A stretch of DNA of 64,000 nt, taken from Multivorans sp965116445. Lineage in GTDB: Bacteria; Acidobacteriota; Thermoanaerobaculia; Multivoradales; Multivoraceae. The DNA lies in assembly GCA_965116445.1 (NCBI GenBank), contig OZ220688.1, forward strand, positions 2,728,001 to 2,792,000, read 5' to 3'. Position numbers and translations under genes: made by a program. Below, in pieces: positions 45,471 through 54,212 of the stretch; within the stretch, counting starts at the first letter, position 1, and each line of letters starts with the position of its first letter. The notes beneath the pieces are model-generated. The model was not told the DNA's origin and made no database searches. It saw only the letters and a program-made list of their open reading frames with translations.

Positions 45471-46838
45471 TCACCCGAGATTCACGAGTTCACCGAGCAG
45501 CTCGACCGAGCGCCGGACCGCGCCGCGGTTTCGGTCGACGATTTCGCGCCCCCGCCGGCCTTGCTCCGCCGCCTCGCCGGGTCGGTCGAGCAGACGACGC
45601 CAGGCCCGCGCGAGAGCCTGGCCGTCGTCGACCACGGTCAGAGCGCTCGCGGCCTCGAAGTCACAGGCGATGCGCCGGAAGTTCTCCATCGACGGGCCGA
45701 CGATCACCGGCACGCCAAAGCACGCGGCCTCGATCGGATTGTGTCCGCCGGTCGGCACGAGCGTGCCGCCGATGAAGGCGGCCGAGGCAAGACGGTAGAT
45801 CGAGGCGAGTTCGCCCAGGGAGTCGAGCAGAACGACCTGGGGAAGACGATGCTCGGCGCCCCGGGAGGCGCCCCCCCCGGACGCGGCGGGAATCGGCGGC
45901 GCCCCTTCCGCCCCCGGCGCCGACATGTCGCTCCGCCGGACCGCGGACGGAAAGCGCCGCCGCACCTCGCGCCAGGCCTCGTCGAAGCGCTCCGGATGAC
46001 GCGGCGCGAGGACCAGCATCGCCTCCCGCTCCAGCCGTTCGAACGCCTCGAGGACGATCCGCTCTTCGTCGAGCGGCCGTGACGCTCGCGTCCCCAGGCC
46101 GGCCGCGGGCGACGGCATCGTCGAGCCGGCGACCAGGATCGGCCGGTCCCCGGCGAGCTCCCGCAGGGCCCGCTCCAGGTCGGCCACGGAGGCGGGCGCC
46201 GGGGTGTCGAACTTCAGATTGCCGGTCATCGACGTGCGCTCGGGCCGCGCCCCCAGGCTCAGCAATCGCTCCGCGTCCTGCGGACTCTGGGCGCCGAAGC
46301 GACGAACCGGGTCGAGCAGCGTCCGCCGGCCGAGACGCCCGGCCCGCTTCAGGCGAACGAGGCTCCGGTCGCTGACCCGGGCGTTGAGCACCGCGACGGG
46401 GATCTCCCGGCGAGCGCAGTCTCGCAAGACGAGCGGCCAGAGTTCGCTCTCGAACAGGGCCAGCGCTCGCGGCGCGAACCGGTCCAGGAAGCGTCCGACG
46501 AGCGGACCCAGGTCGAACGGGAGATAGGTGACGACCACGCTCCGGCCGTTCGCCTGAAGGGGTGCGAAGAGCTTCTTCGCCGACGCCTGGCCGGTCGGCG
46601 TGACGGTCGTCACGACCAGGTCGAGGTTCGCCGGCAGGGCGCCCGCGAAGGTCGCCGCGACCGCCGCTTCCCCGACCGAAGCCGCGTGGAGCCACAGCGG
46701 CCGCGCTCCCCGGGCCTCCGGCAGCCGCCCCAGCCGGGTCGGCAACGTCTCCATGTAGTGGCGACCTCGCCGGGCCAGCAGCACCGGCGCCGCCACGCCC
46801 AGACCCGCCGCCATCGCGAGCTGGTAGAGGAACCACAT
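45471..46838 (-). CDS. waaA: 3-deoxy-D-manno-octulosonic acid (Kdo) transferase
   Basis: WaaA (KdtA) adds Kdo from CMP-Kdo to lipid IVA at the cytoplasmic membrane. I take the start at ATG 46838 (MWFLYQLAMAAGLGVAAPVL), which gives the usual N-terminal membrane helix and 455 residues; an in-frame ATG further upstream would add a tail unlike the family. Diagnostic motifs are LWLHAASVGE near residue 50, the FESELWP segment, TGNLKFD, VLAPRHPERF, and the donor-site motif GGTLVPTGGHNPIEAACFGV toward the C-terminus. A low-complexity insert (PGAEGAPPIPAASGGGA) lies before the final Rossmann domain. It is followed closely by lpxK and is divergent from the sigma factor gene. Confidence 0.92.
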   Translation of the reverse strand: MWFLYQLAMAAGLGVAAPVLLARRGRHYMETLPTRLGRLPEARGARPLWLHAASVGEAAVAATFAGALPANLDLVVTTVTPTGQASAKKLFAPLQANGRSVVVTYLPFDLGPLVGRFLDRFAPRALALFESELWPLVLRDCARREIPVAVLNARVSDRSLVRLKRAGRLGRRTLLDPVRRFGAQSPQDAERLLSLGARPERTSMTGNLKFDTPAPASVADLERALRELAGDRPILVAGSTMPSPAAGLGTRASRPLDEERIVLEAFERLEREAMLVLAPRHPERFDEAWREVRRRFPSAVRRSDMSAPGAEGAPPIPAASGGGASRGAEHRLPQVVLLDSLGELASIYRLASAAFIGGTLVPTGGHNPIEAACFGVPVIVGPSMENFRRIACDFEAASALTVVDDGQALARAWRRLLDRPGEAAEQGRRGREIVDRNRGAVRRSVELLGELVNLG

Positions 46839-46893
46839 GCTTGTCGAGCGGCCCTGAGGGAAGGCGCAAGGTGGGGACCGCGCTGACCCGGAG

Positions 46894-46899
46894 TATAAT
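46894..46899 (+). promoter_or_regulatory. TATAAT -10 element in the waaA/sigma divergent region
   Basis: A perfect TATAAT lies in the 166-bp divergent gap. The reverse strand of the same spot reads TATACT, so either direction could use it. I see no good -35 box at 17 bp for either, so assignment is uncertain. Confidence 0.35.
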
Positions 46900-47004
46900 T
46901 CCGCCGCCTCCAGCCGCCGTGGCTGCCGGACGGCGAGCGTCCCGAGCTCCCGGATGCGCAAACCTTGGACGCTTTGCCTCGGGCCTCCGTATCAACAGCG
47001 AGGC

Positions 47005-47718
47005 ATGAGACAACTCGCGCAACCCATCCGCATGGAACCGCCACGCGAAGATCCTCCACGGAGCGGTCTGACGATCGCCTACTCGCGACGTCAGCGCAAG
47101 GTGGCGTGGTCCGAGGCGTCCGACGCCGACCTGCTGGAGGGCATGCGCGGTGACGACGAGCTCGCACTCGACGAGTTGATGCGCCGCAAGGGCGCCCCGC
47201 TGCTGCACATGGCGACCAGCATGGTCGGCGACCGGGAGGACGCTCGCGACATCGTGCAGATTGCCTTCCTGCGGATCTGGGACTCGCGCCACCGCTACGA
47301 CCCGCGTTTCAGCCCAAACACCTGGATCTATCGGATCGTCTCCAACCTGACGATCGACCACCTTCGCTCCCGCGCGTCGCGCCTCCGCTCGCTGCAGGGC
47401 TTCCAGTTGCAGCACGAGCATCTGAGCGGCGAGGCCTTTTCGCGGCAACTTGAGAACCTGACTGAACGGGAGATCAAGACGGTCTTCCAGGAACTGGCGT
47501 CGACCTTGAGCGAGAAACAGCGCGCGGTCTTCGTGCTGCGCGAAATGGAAGGGCTGAAGGGCAGGGAGATCGCCCGGATCCTCGGCATCCGCCCCTCCAC
47601 CGTTCGCAACCATCTGTTCAACAGCCGCCGGCAACTCCGCGAGGAACTGCTGAAGCGGTACCCCGAGTACGCCCAACGGGCCCGGGGCCAGCACGCCGGG
47701 ATCGAGGAACGCTCATGA
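47005..47718 (+). CDS. ECF-type sigma-70 family RNA polymerase sigma factor
   Basis: The sigma-2 region (DADLLEGMRGDDELALDELM, DREDARDIVQIAFLRIW, FSPNTWIYRIVSNLTIDHLR) contacts RNA polymerase and the -10 element. The sigma-4 region (LSEKQRAVFVLREMEGLKGR, EIARILGIRPSTVRNHLF) contains the HTH for the -35. No regions 1.1 or 3 are present, so this is group 4 (ECF). Starting at ATG 47005 gives 237 residues; an ATG at 46954 is possible but adds a tail of no recognisable character. Its stop overlaps the next ATG by four bases. The adjoining anti-sigma-like gene and secretion cluster suggest it regulates that cluster, possibly including itself; this is inferred from linkage. Confidence 0.9.
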   Translation: MRQLAQPIRMEPPREDPPRSGLTIAYSRRQRKVAWSEASDADLLEGMRGDDELALDELMRRKGAPLLHMATSMVGDREDARDIVQIAFLRIWDSRHRYDPRFSPNTWIYRIVSNLTIDHLRSRASRLRSLQGFQLQHEHLSGEAFSRQLENLTEREIKTVFQELASTLSEKQRAVFVLREMEGLKGREIARILGIRPSTVRNHLFNSRRQLREELLKRYPEYAQRARGQHAGIEERS

Positions 47719-48317
47719 CCGCCGCCTGCCCGGACTGGGCCGCACTCGTACGCGAGCGCGAGCACGCCGAACGGAGCTTCGAAGGCGGCGTCTCGGCCAT
47801 CGACCGCGCCTGGGAAGACGCCCTGCGTCACCGGGAGGATTGCGGACACTGCCGGGCCGTCTCGCTCCAGGTCGACCCGCTGCTCCTGTTCAGCGGCGAC
47901 TTCACGGGCGCTCGCGACCGGAACGGCATGCCGGACGGCGCGCCGGACGACATGCCGGACGAGATCGCGGAGGAGGTCGAGGAGATCCGCAAGCGGGTCC
48001 GCCTCGAACTTGCCGGACGCGCCACGAGGCAGCGGCTCGACGCGGCCCGGACCGCCCGTCGCCGGATGCCCGTCGCGTCCCTGTTGGCCGCCGGCGCCGC
48101 CGCGGCGGCCCTCGGGCTGAGTTTCCTCCTGTGGCCGAAGACCGCGCCACCGGCCAGCGACGTCGCGGGTTCCGAGTTGAGCCTCCCGGACCATGTCGCG
48201 ATGGCCCCGCTCGTGGAGCCGCTCGGCGACGAGCCGATGGGCTTGTTCCAGCATCCCGCCAACGGCCTGGGCTCCAGCCTGGACATGGTCCTGGTCGTCA
48301 CGGAGGTCGCGCCATGA
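47715..48317 (+). CDS. anti-sigma-factor-like zinc-finger membrane protein
   Basis: A 200-residue protein directly coupled (ATGA overlap) to the sigma factor. His39, Cys43 and Cys46 form the H-x3-C-x2-C pattern of ZAS-type anti-sigma zinc fingers (HREDCGHC). A charged helix (EIAEEVEEIRKRVRLEL) follows, and residues about 119-140 form one transmembrane segment. About 60 residues would be periplasmic, including DMVLVVTEVAP at the end. The layout suits an inner-membrane protein that holds the ECF sigma until an envelope signal arrives. Sequence similarity to named anti-sigma families is limited to the zinc motif, so the function rests on motif plus position. Confidence 0.65.
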   Translation: MTAACPDWAALVREREHAERSFEGGVSAIDRAWEDALRHREDCGHCRAVSLQVDPLLLFSGDFTGARDRNGMPDGAPDDMPDEIAEEVEEIRKRVRLELAGRATRQRLDAARTARRRMPVASLLAAGAAAAALGLSFLLWPKTAPPASDVAGSELSLPDHVAMAPLVEPLGDEPMGLFQHPANGLGSSLDMVLVVTEVAP

Positions 48318-49033
48318 CAGCCGCGCGTGCCGCGAGTGCGCGAATCGCTCTGGCCGTAGCTTCTCTGCTGCTTCTCCCGGCCGCCGGCGCCTCGCAACAG
48401 GAGGCGGAAACGCAGATCCGCCATGCCTTCACACTCCAGCACCAGCGCGCCGACGACGCCCTGGAGTGGATGCAGGGCGAGATGTCTCCTCACGGCACGA
48501 TCGAACTGCAGCGCGCCACGAACACCCTCGTGCTCAGGGACGCGCGCAGCGTCCTCGAGCACCTGCTGGCCCTGCTTCGCGACTTCGACCACCCCCGCCG
48601 CCAGGTCGAGTTCGAGATCTTCATTCTCGAAGCATCGCGACGCGGCAGCGGCGATCCCCGTTCCGAATTGCCGGCCCAGCTCATCGATGAGTTGGGTGAC
48701 TGGCTGGCCTTCACCAGCTACCGGCAACTAGGCCATGGCCGTTTCGAGGCGGTGGAAGGGGAAGACGTACGCTTCGAAGTCGGCGCCGAGTTCCGGATCG
48801 GCTTCCGGGTCGGCACCGTACTGCTCGACCGTCGGCTCAAGCTCTACGGCGTCGAGGTCGAGCGCAGCCGGGGAGGCAGCCTCGGTGAACACGTCTTCAA
48901 CGGCCACCTGAACGTGTGGGTCGGCAAGCCGCTCGTTCTCGCGCTCTCCTACCGCGACACGGAGGCCAGCGGCCTCGTCGTCGCAGTCACGGTCCGCCCG
49001 GCCCAGGACGACCGTCCGGTCGCCGGCGAATAG
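48314..49033 (+). CDS. periplasmic protein with secretin N-domain-like region
   Basis: The ATG at 48314 overlaps the previous stop (ATGA) and gives 239 residues with a signal peptide (IALAVASLLLLPAAGASQ, cleavage near residue 27). Residues about 32-100 (IRHAFTLQHQRADDALEWMQ, TIELQRATNTLVLRD, VLEHLLALLRDFDHPRRQVE) resemble the N1-type domain of secretins, with the FEIFILEAS strand that normally leads into the channel. The channel-forming secretin domain itself is absent, and the rest is beta-rich (FEVGAEFRIGFRVGTVLLD). It could be an accessory that docks with the secretin at 55259-57226. No exact family is recognised. Confidence 0.6.
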   Translation: MTAARAASARIALAVASLLLLPAAGASQQEAETQIRHAFTLQHQRADDALEWMQGEMSPHGTIELQRATNTLVLRDARSVLEHLLALLRDFDHPRRQVEFEIFILEASRRGSGDPRSELPAQLIDELGDWLAFTSYRQLGHGRFEAVEGEDVRFEVGAEFRIGFRVGTVLLDRRLKLYGVEVERSRGGSLGEHVFNGHLNVWVGKPLVLALSYRDTEASGLVVAVTVRPAQDDRPVAGE

Positions 49034-49048
49034 GAACGGGCAAGGATC

Positions 49049-50290
49049 ATGCAGTTCGTCTGCCGGCTGGGAACCGCCGACGGTCGCATCGTGGAGCAGA
49101 TTCACGAGGCGCAGGATCTCCGTAGTGCACGGCGTGAGTTCGAGCGTCGCGGGCTCCATGTCTTCGAGATCCGTCAGCGCGGCCTGCAGCACGCGCTCGG
49201 ATCGCTCCTGGGAAGAACCTCGACCGCGGGGCGCGGCGGTTCCCGCAAGACGATTCCCGGTCCGGACTTCCTCGTCTTCAATCAACAGTTGGCCGGCCTG
49301 CTCGGCGCGGGGTTGCCCCTGCTCCAGTGCCTGGAACTGATGCACGAACGGCAGCGCAACGCGACCTTCAAGGAAGCCCTGGCCGAGATCAAGGACCGGG
49401 TCGAGAGCGGCGCGGAGCTTTCCGACGCCTTCTCGAAGGCCGGTGAGACGTTCCCGCCGATCTACGCGTCGATGCTCAAGGCCGGCGAGCAGAGCGGCGG
49501 CCTGGAACGGGTGATCCGCCGCTACGTCCGGCAACTCAAGCTGGTCACCGGGTCCCGCAAGCGGGTGGTCAGCGCGCTGTTCTACCCGGCGCTGCTGGTC
49601 TGCCTGTCGGCCGGCATCGTGGCGGTGATGATGTTCTTCGTGATGCCTCGCTTCGAGGAGTTCTACATCGCGCTCGACCTTGAGCTGCCCTGGCTCACGC
49701 AGACGCTGCTCAGCCTGTCCCAACTGCTGCGCAATCCGACCACCCTCGTGCTTCTGGCCGCGGCGGCGATCGGCGCCTGGGTTGCCTGGAGGGTCGGCCA
49801 GAGCGGCCGCCTCGGCGCGATGGTCGATCGCTTCAAGCTTCGGGTGCCGATCATCGGTCCGATCCTCCACCGCTTCGCGCTGTCCGAGTTCTGCCGTTCA
49901 CTGGCCACGCTGCTGCACGGCGGCCTGCCGCTGGCCGCGGCCCTCGACACAGCGTCCTCGGCGGTCACCAACCGGTTCCTGCACGACCGCGCCGCGGCCC
50001 TCGGCCCGCGGATTCGCGAAGGCGCGGCGTTCCACACCGCGCTCGACGAGTCCGGGGCATTCACCGATCTCGCGATCGACATGGTCAAGGTCGGTGAGGC
50101 GACCGGAGCTCTCGACGAAATGGTGAACAGCGTCTCCGACTTTCTCGACGAGGACGTGGAGACCCGCACGGAGCGGCTGCTCTCCCTGATCGAACCCGTC
50201 ATGCTGGTCGTCATGGGCGTCACGATCGCGCTGCTCGTCCTCTCCATGTATCTGCCGCTGTTCAGCGTGCTCGGACAGGTGCAGGGCTGA
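49049..50290 (+). CDS. gspF: type II secretion/type IV pilus inner-membrane platform protein (GspF/PilC)
   Basis: A 413-residue platform protein that sits under the growing pseudopilus and transmits work from the GspE ATPase. Two copies of the T2SSF helical domain are visible: FNQQLAGLLGAGLPLLQCLE to AGEQSGGLERV (residues about 74-155), and FCRSLATLLHGGLPLAAALD to VGEATGALDEMV (about 280-355). Each is followed by membrane helices (VVSALFYPALLVCLSAGIVA and LIEPVMLVVMGVTIALLVLS). The N-terminal about 60 residues form the small cytoplasmic domain. Length is typical (about 400). Its stop overlaps the gspE start by one base (TGATG). Confidence 0.92.
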   Translation: MQFVCRLGTADGRIVEQIHEAQDLRSARREFERRGLHVFEIRQRGLQHALGSLLGRTSTAGRGGSRKTIPGPDFLVFNQQLAGLLGAGLPLLQCLELMHERQRNATFKEALAEIKDRVESGAELSDAFSKAGETFPPIYASMLKAGEQSGGLERVIRRYVRQLKLVTGSRKRVVSALFYPALLVCLSAGIVAVMMFFVMPRFEEFYIALDLELPWLTQTLLSLSQLLRNPTTLVLLAAAAIGAWVAWRVGQSGRLGAMVDRFKLRVPIIGPILHRFALSEFCRSLATLLHGGLPLAAALDTASSAVTNRFLHDRAAALGPRIREGAAFHTALDESGAFTDLAIDMVKVGEATGALDEMVNSVSDFLDEDVETRTERLLSLIEPVMLVVMGVTIALLVLSMYLPLFSVLGQVQG

Positions 50291-51990
50291 TGGTCGTCCA
50301 GGACGCAGTCACCCAGGGCGAGAAGGCCGCGGCGCGGAACCGGCGGCTCATCTCGGAAGGCGTCTCGGACCTCGAGGGGCTGCGTGCGATGAGCGAGGAG
50401 GAAGGACGCCTCGCCCGGGAACGGGCCGAGGCCGAGCGGATCGCCGAACGGTTCGGCCTGGAGCTGGCCGACCTCGAGAACTTCCGGATCGACAACGACC
50501 TGTTCCGCCACATCCCGTTCGATCTGATGCTCCGCTACAGCTTCATCCCCGAGCGTCAACTGGAGGGCCGGCTCGCCGTCGTGATCGCCGATCCGACGGA
50601 CGTGGTCAAGCTGGACGAACTGGAACTCCAGTTGGGGCAGCCCCTGGAGACCCGGATCGGGGCCCGCACCGAGATCGAGGAGCTGCTGCAGAAGTCCGAG
50701 AGCGCGCAGCGCGTCCTGGACGAGGCGACCGAGGACTTCAAGATCCAGCTCGTTCAGGAGGACGAGGACAGCGGCGAGGTGCTCTCGATCGACCGCATCT
50801 CGGCCGACCAGAGTCCGATCATCAAGCTGGTCGATTCCACCCTCTTCAACGCGATCCAACGGCGCGCGTCGGACATTCACATCGAGACGCGTGAACACGA
50901 GGTGATCATCAAGTACCGGATCGACGGGGTGCTGTACCAGGCGATGGAGCCGATCGACCGCCGACACCATCAGACGATCGTCAGCCGGATCAAGGTCATG
51001 TCCGAGCTCGACATTGCCGAGAAGCGGGTGCCCCAGGACGGCCGCTTCAAGGTCCGGGTGAGCGGCCGCACGATCGACTTCCGGGTCTCCGTGATGCCTT
51101 CCGTCCACGGCGAGGACTGCGTGATCCGCATCCTGGACAAGGAGTCGATGAACCAGGAGTTCAAGACCCTGCGGCTCGACGTCCTCGGCCTCGACGACGA
51201 CACGATCACGAAACTCCGCAAGTTCATCCGCGAGCCCTACGGCATGGTGCTCGTCACCGGCCCCACCGGCTCCGGCAAGACGACCACGCTCTACGGCTGC
51301 CTGTCCGAGATTCAGTCCAGCGAGGACAAGATCATCACGATCGAGGATCCCGTCGAGTACCAGCTCGACGAAATCACCCAGATCCCGGTCAACGAGAAGA
51401 AGGGCCTGACCTTCGCCCGCGGGCTCCGCTCGATCCTCCGGCACGATCCGGACAAGATCATGGTCGGGGAGATCCGCGACGAGGAGACGGCCCAGATCGC
51501 GATTCAGTCCGCGCTGACCGGGCACCTGGTCTTCACGACCGTCCACGCGAACAACGTGGTCGACGTTCTCGGCCGGTTCCTGAACATGAACGTCGACCTC
51601 TACAACTTCGTCGCGGCGCTCAACTGCATTCTCGCCCAGCGGCTGGTCCGCCGGATCTGCGGCCACTGCAGCGAGCGGGTCCAGGCCGACGACGCGCTCC
51701 TCGCGGAGAGTGGTCTCGTGAGGTCCGACATCGCCGGCTGGCAGCTCTTTGAAGGCCGGGGCTGCATGGAGTGCAACGGCACCGGCTACTTCGGTCGCAT
51801 GGCGGTGTCGGAGCTGCTCGACCTCTCCGATCCGATTCGCGAGCTCATCCTCGACCGCCGCCCCGCTTCCGAAGTCCGCCGCGCCGCGGCTGCCGAAGGC
51901 ATGAGTTTCCTGCGCCACAGCGCACTTGCAAAGGTTCGTGAAGGAGTGACGACTCTCCGTGAGATCAACAAAGTTACCTTTGTGGATTGA
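50290..51990 (+). CDS. gspE: type II secretion/type IV pilus assembly ATPase (GspE/PilB)
   Basis: A 566-residue AAA-like hexameric ATPase that drives pseudopilus extension. The N-terminal part has the GspE N1E-type domain (IDNDLFRHIPFDLMLRYSFI, VIADPTD). The catalytic half shows SDIHIETREHEVIIKYRIDG, the Walker A GPTGSGKTT (about residue 323), the Asp box, the Walker B-like IMVGEIRDEETA (about 386), and the His box LVFTTVHANN. A tetracysteine zinc site, CGHC near 457 and CMEC near 491, is as in GspE. All catalytic elements are intact. It overlaps the next gene by 32 bp. Confidence 0.94.
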   Translation: MVVQDAVTQGEKAAARNRRLISEGVSDLEGLRAMSEEEGRLARERAEAERIAERFGLELADLENFRIDNDLFRHIPFDLMLRYSFIPERQLEGRLAVVIADPTDVVKLDELELQLGQPLETRIGARTEIEELLQKSESAQRVLDEATEDFKIQLVQEDEDSGEVLSIDRISADQSPIIKLVDSTLFNAIQRRASDIHIETREHEVIIKYRIDGVLYQAMEPIDRRHHQTIVSRIKVMSELDIAEKRVPQDGRFKVRVSGRTIDFRVSVMPSVHGEDCVIRILDKESMNQEFKTLRLDVLGLDDDTITKLRKFIREPYGMVLVTGPTGSGKTTTLYGCLSEIQSSEDKIITIEDPVEYQLDEITQIPVNEKKGLTFARGLRSILRHDPDKIMVGEIRDEETAQIAIQSALTGHLVFTTVHANNVVDVLGRFLNMNVDLYNFVAALNCILAQRLVRRICGHCSERVQADDALLAESGLVRSDIAGWQLFEGRGCMECNGTGYFGRMAVSELLDLSDPIRELILDRRPASEVRRAAAAEGMSFLRHSALAKVREGVTTLREINKVTFVD

Positions 51991-52966
51991 ACGCCTGGTC
52001 GGCCTCGACGACCCTCGGGGACCGGCGTCGGTGTTCCTGCTCGATGAGCGCGAGCTCGTCCTGGCGCACTTTCTGCGTCAGGACGGGGCGGTCCCGGAAC
52101 TCCAGGCCGTCCGGCGACGGGAGTTGCCCGCCGACACCTTCCAGGAAGGCGCCCTGGGCGGACCGTTGCGCGAACCCGCACAGTTTCACGAAGTCGTCGC
52201 CGAGCTTCAGCAGGCCGCCGACATCGCGACCGGCGAACCGGTCACCCACGCCGCTCTGGTCCTCCCCGACCGCTGGCTCCGACTCACCTTCGCCGAACTC
52301 GAGGAGGTCCCGGGGAAGCCGAAGCTGCGAGAAGAGGCCCTGCGCTTCAAGCTCCGCAAGCAGGTCCCCTTCCGCGTCGAGGAACTCCGTGTGCGCGGCA
52401 GGCGGACCGGCGCAGCAGTCAACGGCGCCGCGCGCTTCCTGATCGGCTTCGGCGTCGAGCATGTCCTGGCCCAGATCGAGGATTCGTTCAGGCGCGCCGG
52501 CATTCACATCGGCGCGGTGACGAACGAGAGCCTGGGTGCGGCCGACGGACTCGGGCGTCTTCACGGCGACTCCGGTCCCTTCCTGCTCCTCGTCGCCCAT
52601 CCCGACGGCTACTCCCTGCTCGCCCACGCGGACGAGGATCCGACTCTCTTCCGCTACAAGAGCATCGATCCGGAGTTGCCGTCCTCGATCGTTTCCGACC
52701 TGGCGGTGCGCGACCTGCGACTGAGCCGGAGCTTCATGGAGGAACGCGAGCTGTTCGGCACCGGGAGGACCCTGCCCGCGCACGCCCTGATCCTGGCCGC
52801 CGAGGAGACGCGCGGCGTCTGGCGCGACCGGCTCGAAGAGGGACTGGGACTGCCCGCGCGCCTCCTCGACGGCAACGTCGACCTGGGCGCCGACCTCGGA
52901 GTCGCCGAGATCGGCGTCGAACAGGCTCTTCCGATGCTCGGCGCGTCGCTGACGGTGAGGACATGA
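51959..52966 (+). CDS. PilM/GspL-like cytoplasmic assembly protein
   Basis: A 335-residue protein starting at GTG 51959 inside the end of gspE; an in-frame TTG at 51980 is an alternative. It is placed as pilM or gspL would be, before PilN- and PilO-like genes. It shows alternating strands and helices of an actin-like fold (ALVLPDRWLRLTFAELE, EEALRFKLRKQVPFRVEELR, IEDSFRRAGIHIGAVTNESL, FLLLVAHPDGYSLLAHADED), which match PilM at the level of layout. No convincing transmembrane helix is present, favouring PilM over GspL. Sequence similarity is weak, so the call leans on gene order. Confidence 0.6.
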   Translation: MRSTKLPLWIERLVGLDDPRGPASVFLLDERELVLAHFLRQDGAVPELQAVRRRELPADTFQEGALGGPLREPAQFHEVVAELQQAADIATGEPVTHAALVLPDRWLRLTFAELEEVPGKPKLREEALRFKLRKQVPFRVEELRVRGRRTGAAVNGAARFLIGFGVEHVLAQIEDSFRRAGIHIGAVTNESLGAADGLGRLHGDSGPFLLLVAHPDGYSLLAHADEDPTLFRYKSIDPELPSSIVSDLAVRDLRLSRSFMEERELFGTGRTLPAHALILAAEETRGVWRDRLEEGLGLPARLLDGNVDLGADLGVAEIGVEQALPMLGASLTVRT

Positions 52967-53637
52967 AGACCGGGTTCAACCTCGCCGCCCGGCCGTTCGT
53001 CAACCGCCGTCCCTGGCGGCGCCTGACCGCCGTTCTGTGGGCGCTCGGGGTCACCCTTCTCGCGTTCAACGCGGTGCTGTACTGGGGCTATCTGACCGGC
53101 TCGGCCGACGCTCGGTCCGAACTCACCGAGTTGCGCCAGCAGCTTGCCGGGGATGGCGCCGAACTGGACCGACTGGCCGCGGAGCTCGCGCGCCTCGATG
53201 TGCAGTCCCAGAACCGCGAGGTCGCGTTCCTGAACGAGCGCATCGCGGATCGGCGGTTCCCCTGGGGCCGGCTTTTCACCGACATCGAGGAGGTGCTGCC
53301 CTGGAACACGCGGCTTCGCAGCCTGGCGCCCCAGCCGAGCGAACGGCGACGGCGACGGCAGGTCGAGCCGGTGCCGGACGTTGCGGCACGCGTGATGCTC
53401 GACATCAGCGGCGAAGCCCAGGACGACGATGGCCTGCTCGAGCTGATCGACTCCCTCTGGGAACACCCGTCGTTCGACGGTCCGAAGCTGCGGCACGAGA
53501 GCCAGCAGGACGCCGGTCCGCTGGACTTCACGATTGCAGTCGCCTACACGCCGGGGATCCGCGCCAGCGAGCCGGAAACCGCCGCGGACGCCGACGCCAC
53601 AGCACCGGCGACCGGGCCGATGGTGGGACAGCCGTGA
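52963..53637 (+). CDS. PilN-like inner-membrane assembly protein
   Basis: A 224-residue bitopic protein with the PilN-type start NLAARPFVNRRPW, which binds PilM in type IV pilus systems. It has one transmembrane helix (LWALGVTLLAFNAVLYWGYL, residues about 26-45), then a periplasmic coiled coil (LTELRQQLAGDGAELDRLAA) and a ferredoxin-like domain (RVMLDISGEAQDDDGLLELI, FTIAVAY). The C-terminal 25 residues are low-complexity. Start and stop overlap both neighbours by four bases (ATGA and GTGA), indicating coupled translation. Confidence 0.75.
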   Translation: MKTGFNLAARPFVNRRPWRRLTAVLWALGVTLLAFNAVLYWGYLTGSADARSELTELRQQLAGDGAELDRLAAELARLDVQSQNREVAFLNERIADRRFPWGRLFTDIEEVLPWNTRLRSLAPQPSERRRRRQVEPVPDVAARVMLDISGEAQDDDGLLELIDSLWEHPSFDGPKLRHESQQDAGPLDFTIAVAYTPGIRASEPETAADADATAPATGPMVGQP

Positions 53638-54212
53638 GCCGCCGGCGAGGATGGCGGCTGCGCGTCTGGTTCTGGGTCGGCGTGGGCCTCTGCGTGATCA
53701 ACGCCGGCCTGCTGTCGACGTATCGCGGCGTGTACGCGGGCCGCTTCCAGGCACTGGAGGACGAGATCGCCGAAGTAGGCAATCTGCGCACGCGCACAAC
53801 CCGGGAAGTGGCCCGCCGCGAGGGCCAGGTGGCAACGGTCGAAGCGACGCGCAGCCGGGTCGAGAGCCTGTACCGCGAGGGCTTCGCCACCGAACAGGAA
53901 CGGGTGACCGATCTCATCCGCGAGGTAAAGGAGCTCGCGAACCGCGCAGGGCTCCGTCCGGGCGCCATCTCCTACCCGGAGGAGCGGCTCGAGCAGTACG
54001 GACTGGTCGAGAAGTCGCTCGTGTTCACGGTCGAAGGCGACTACTCCCAACTGCGGCGGCTGATCACCCAGCTCGAGACGACGGACACGTTCGTCGCCCT
54101 CGAGTCCCTCAGCCTCAGCGAAGCGACTCCGAACCTCCGCATCGACCTGCGCCTCTCGACCCTGTTCACGGACAGCGAGTCCGGGGCGGCAACCCGGGAG
54201 GCGGGAGCATGA
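53634..54212 (+). CDS. PilO-like inner-membrane assembly protein
   Basis: Starts at GTG 53634, whose GTGA overlaps the previous stop; 192 residues. One transmembrane helix (LRVWFWVGVGLCVINAGLLS) is followed by a coiled coil (FQALEDEIAEVGNLRTRTTR, then VARREGQVATVEATRSRVES) and a compact domain with LVFTVEGDYSQLRRLITQLE and FVALESLSLSEATPNLRIDL. The latter is characteristic of PilO/GspM ferredoxin-like modules. PilN and PilO normally pair through the coiled coils to align the platform with the secretin. It overlaps the next gene by four bases. Confidence 0.75.
   Translation: MSRRRGWRLRVWFWVGVGLCVINAGLLSTYRGVYAGRFQALEDEIAEVGNLRTRTTREVARREGQVATVEATRSRVESLYREGFATEQERVTDLIREVKELANRAGLRPGAISYPEERLEQYGLVEKSLVFTVEGDYSQLRRLITQLETTDTFVALESLSLSEATPNLRIDLRLSTLFTDSESGAATREAGA

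Noticed and set aside
47028..47045. 18-base identity with 43,021-43,038 (CCGCATGGAACCGCCACG)
   Set aside because: It falls in unrelated contexts (start of the sigma gene and the His-Gly linker) and can arise from GC-rich codon bias; no longer homology surrounds it.
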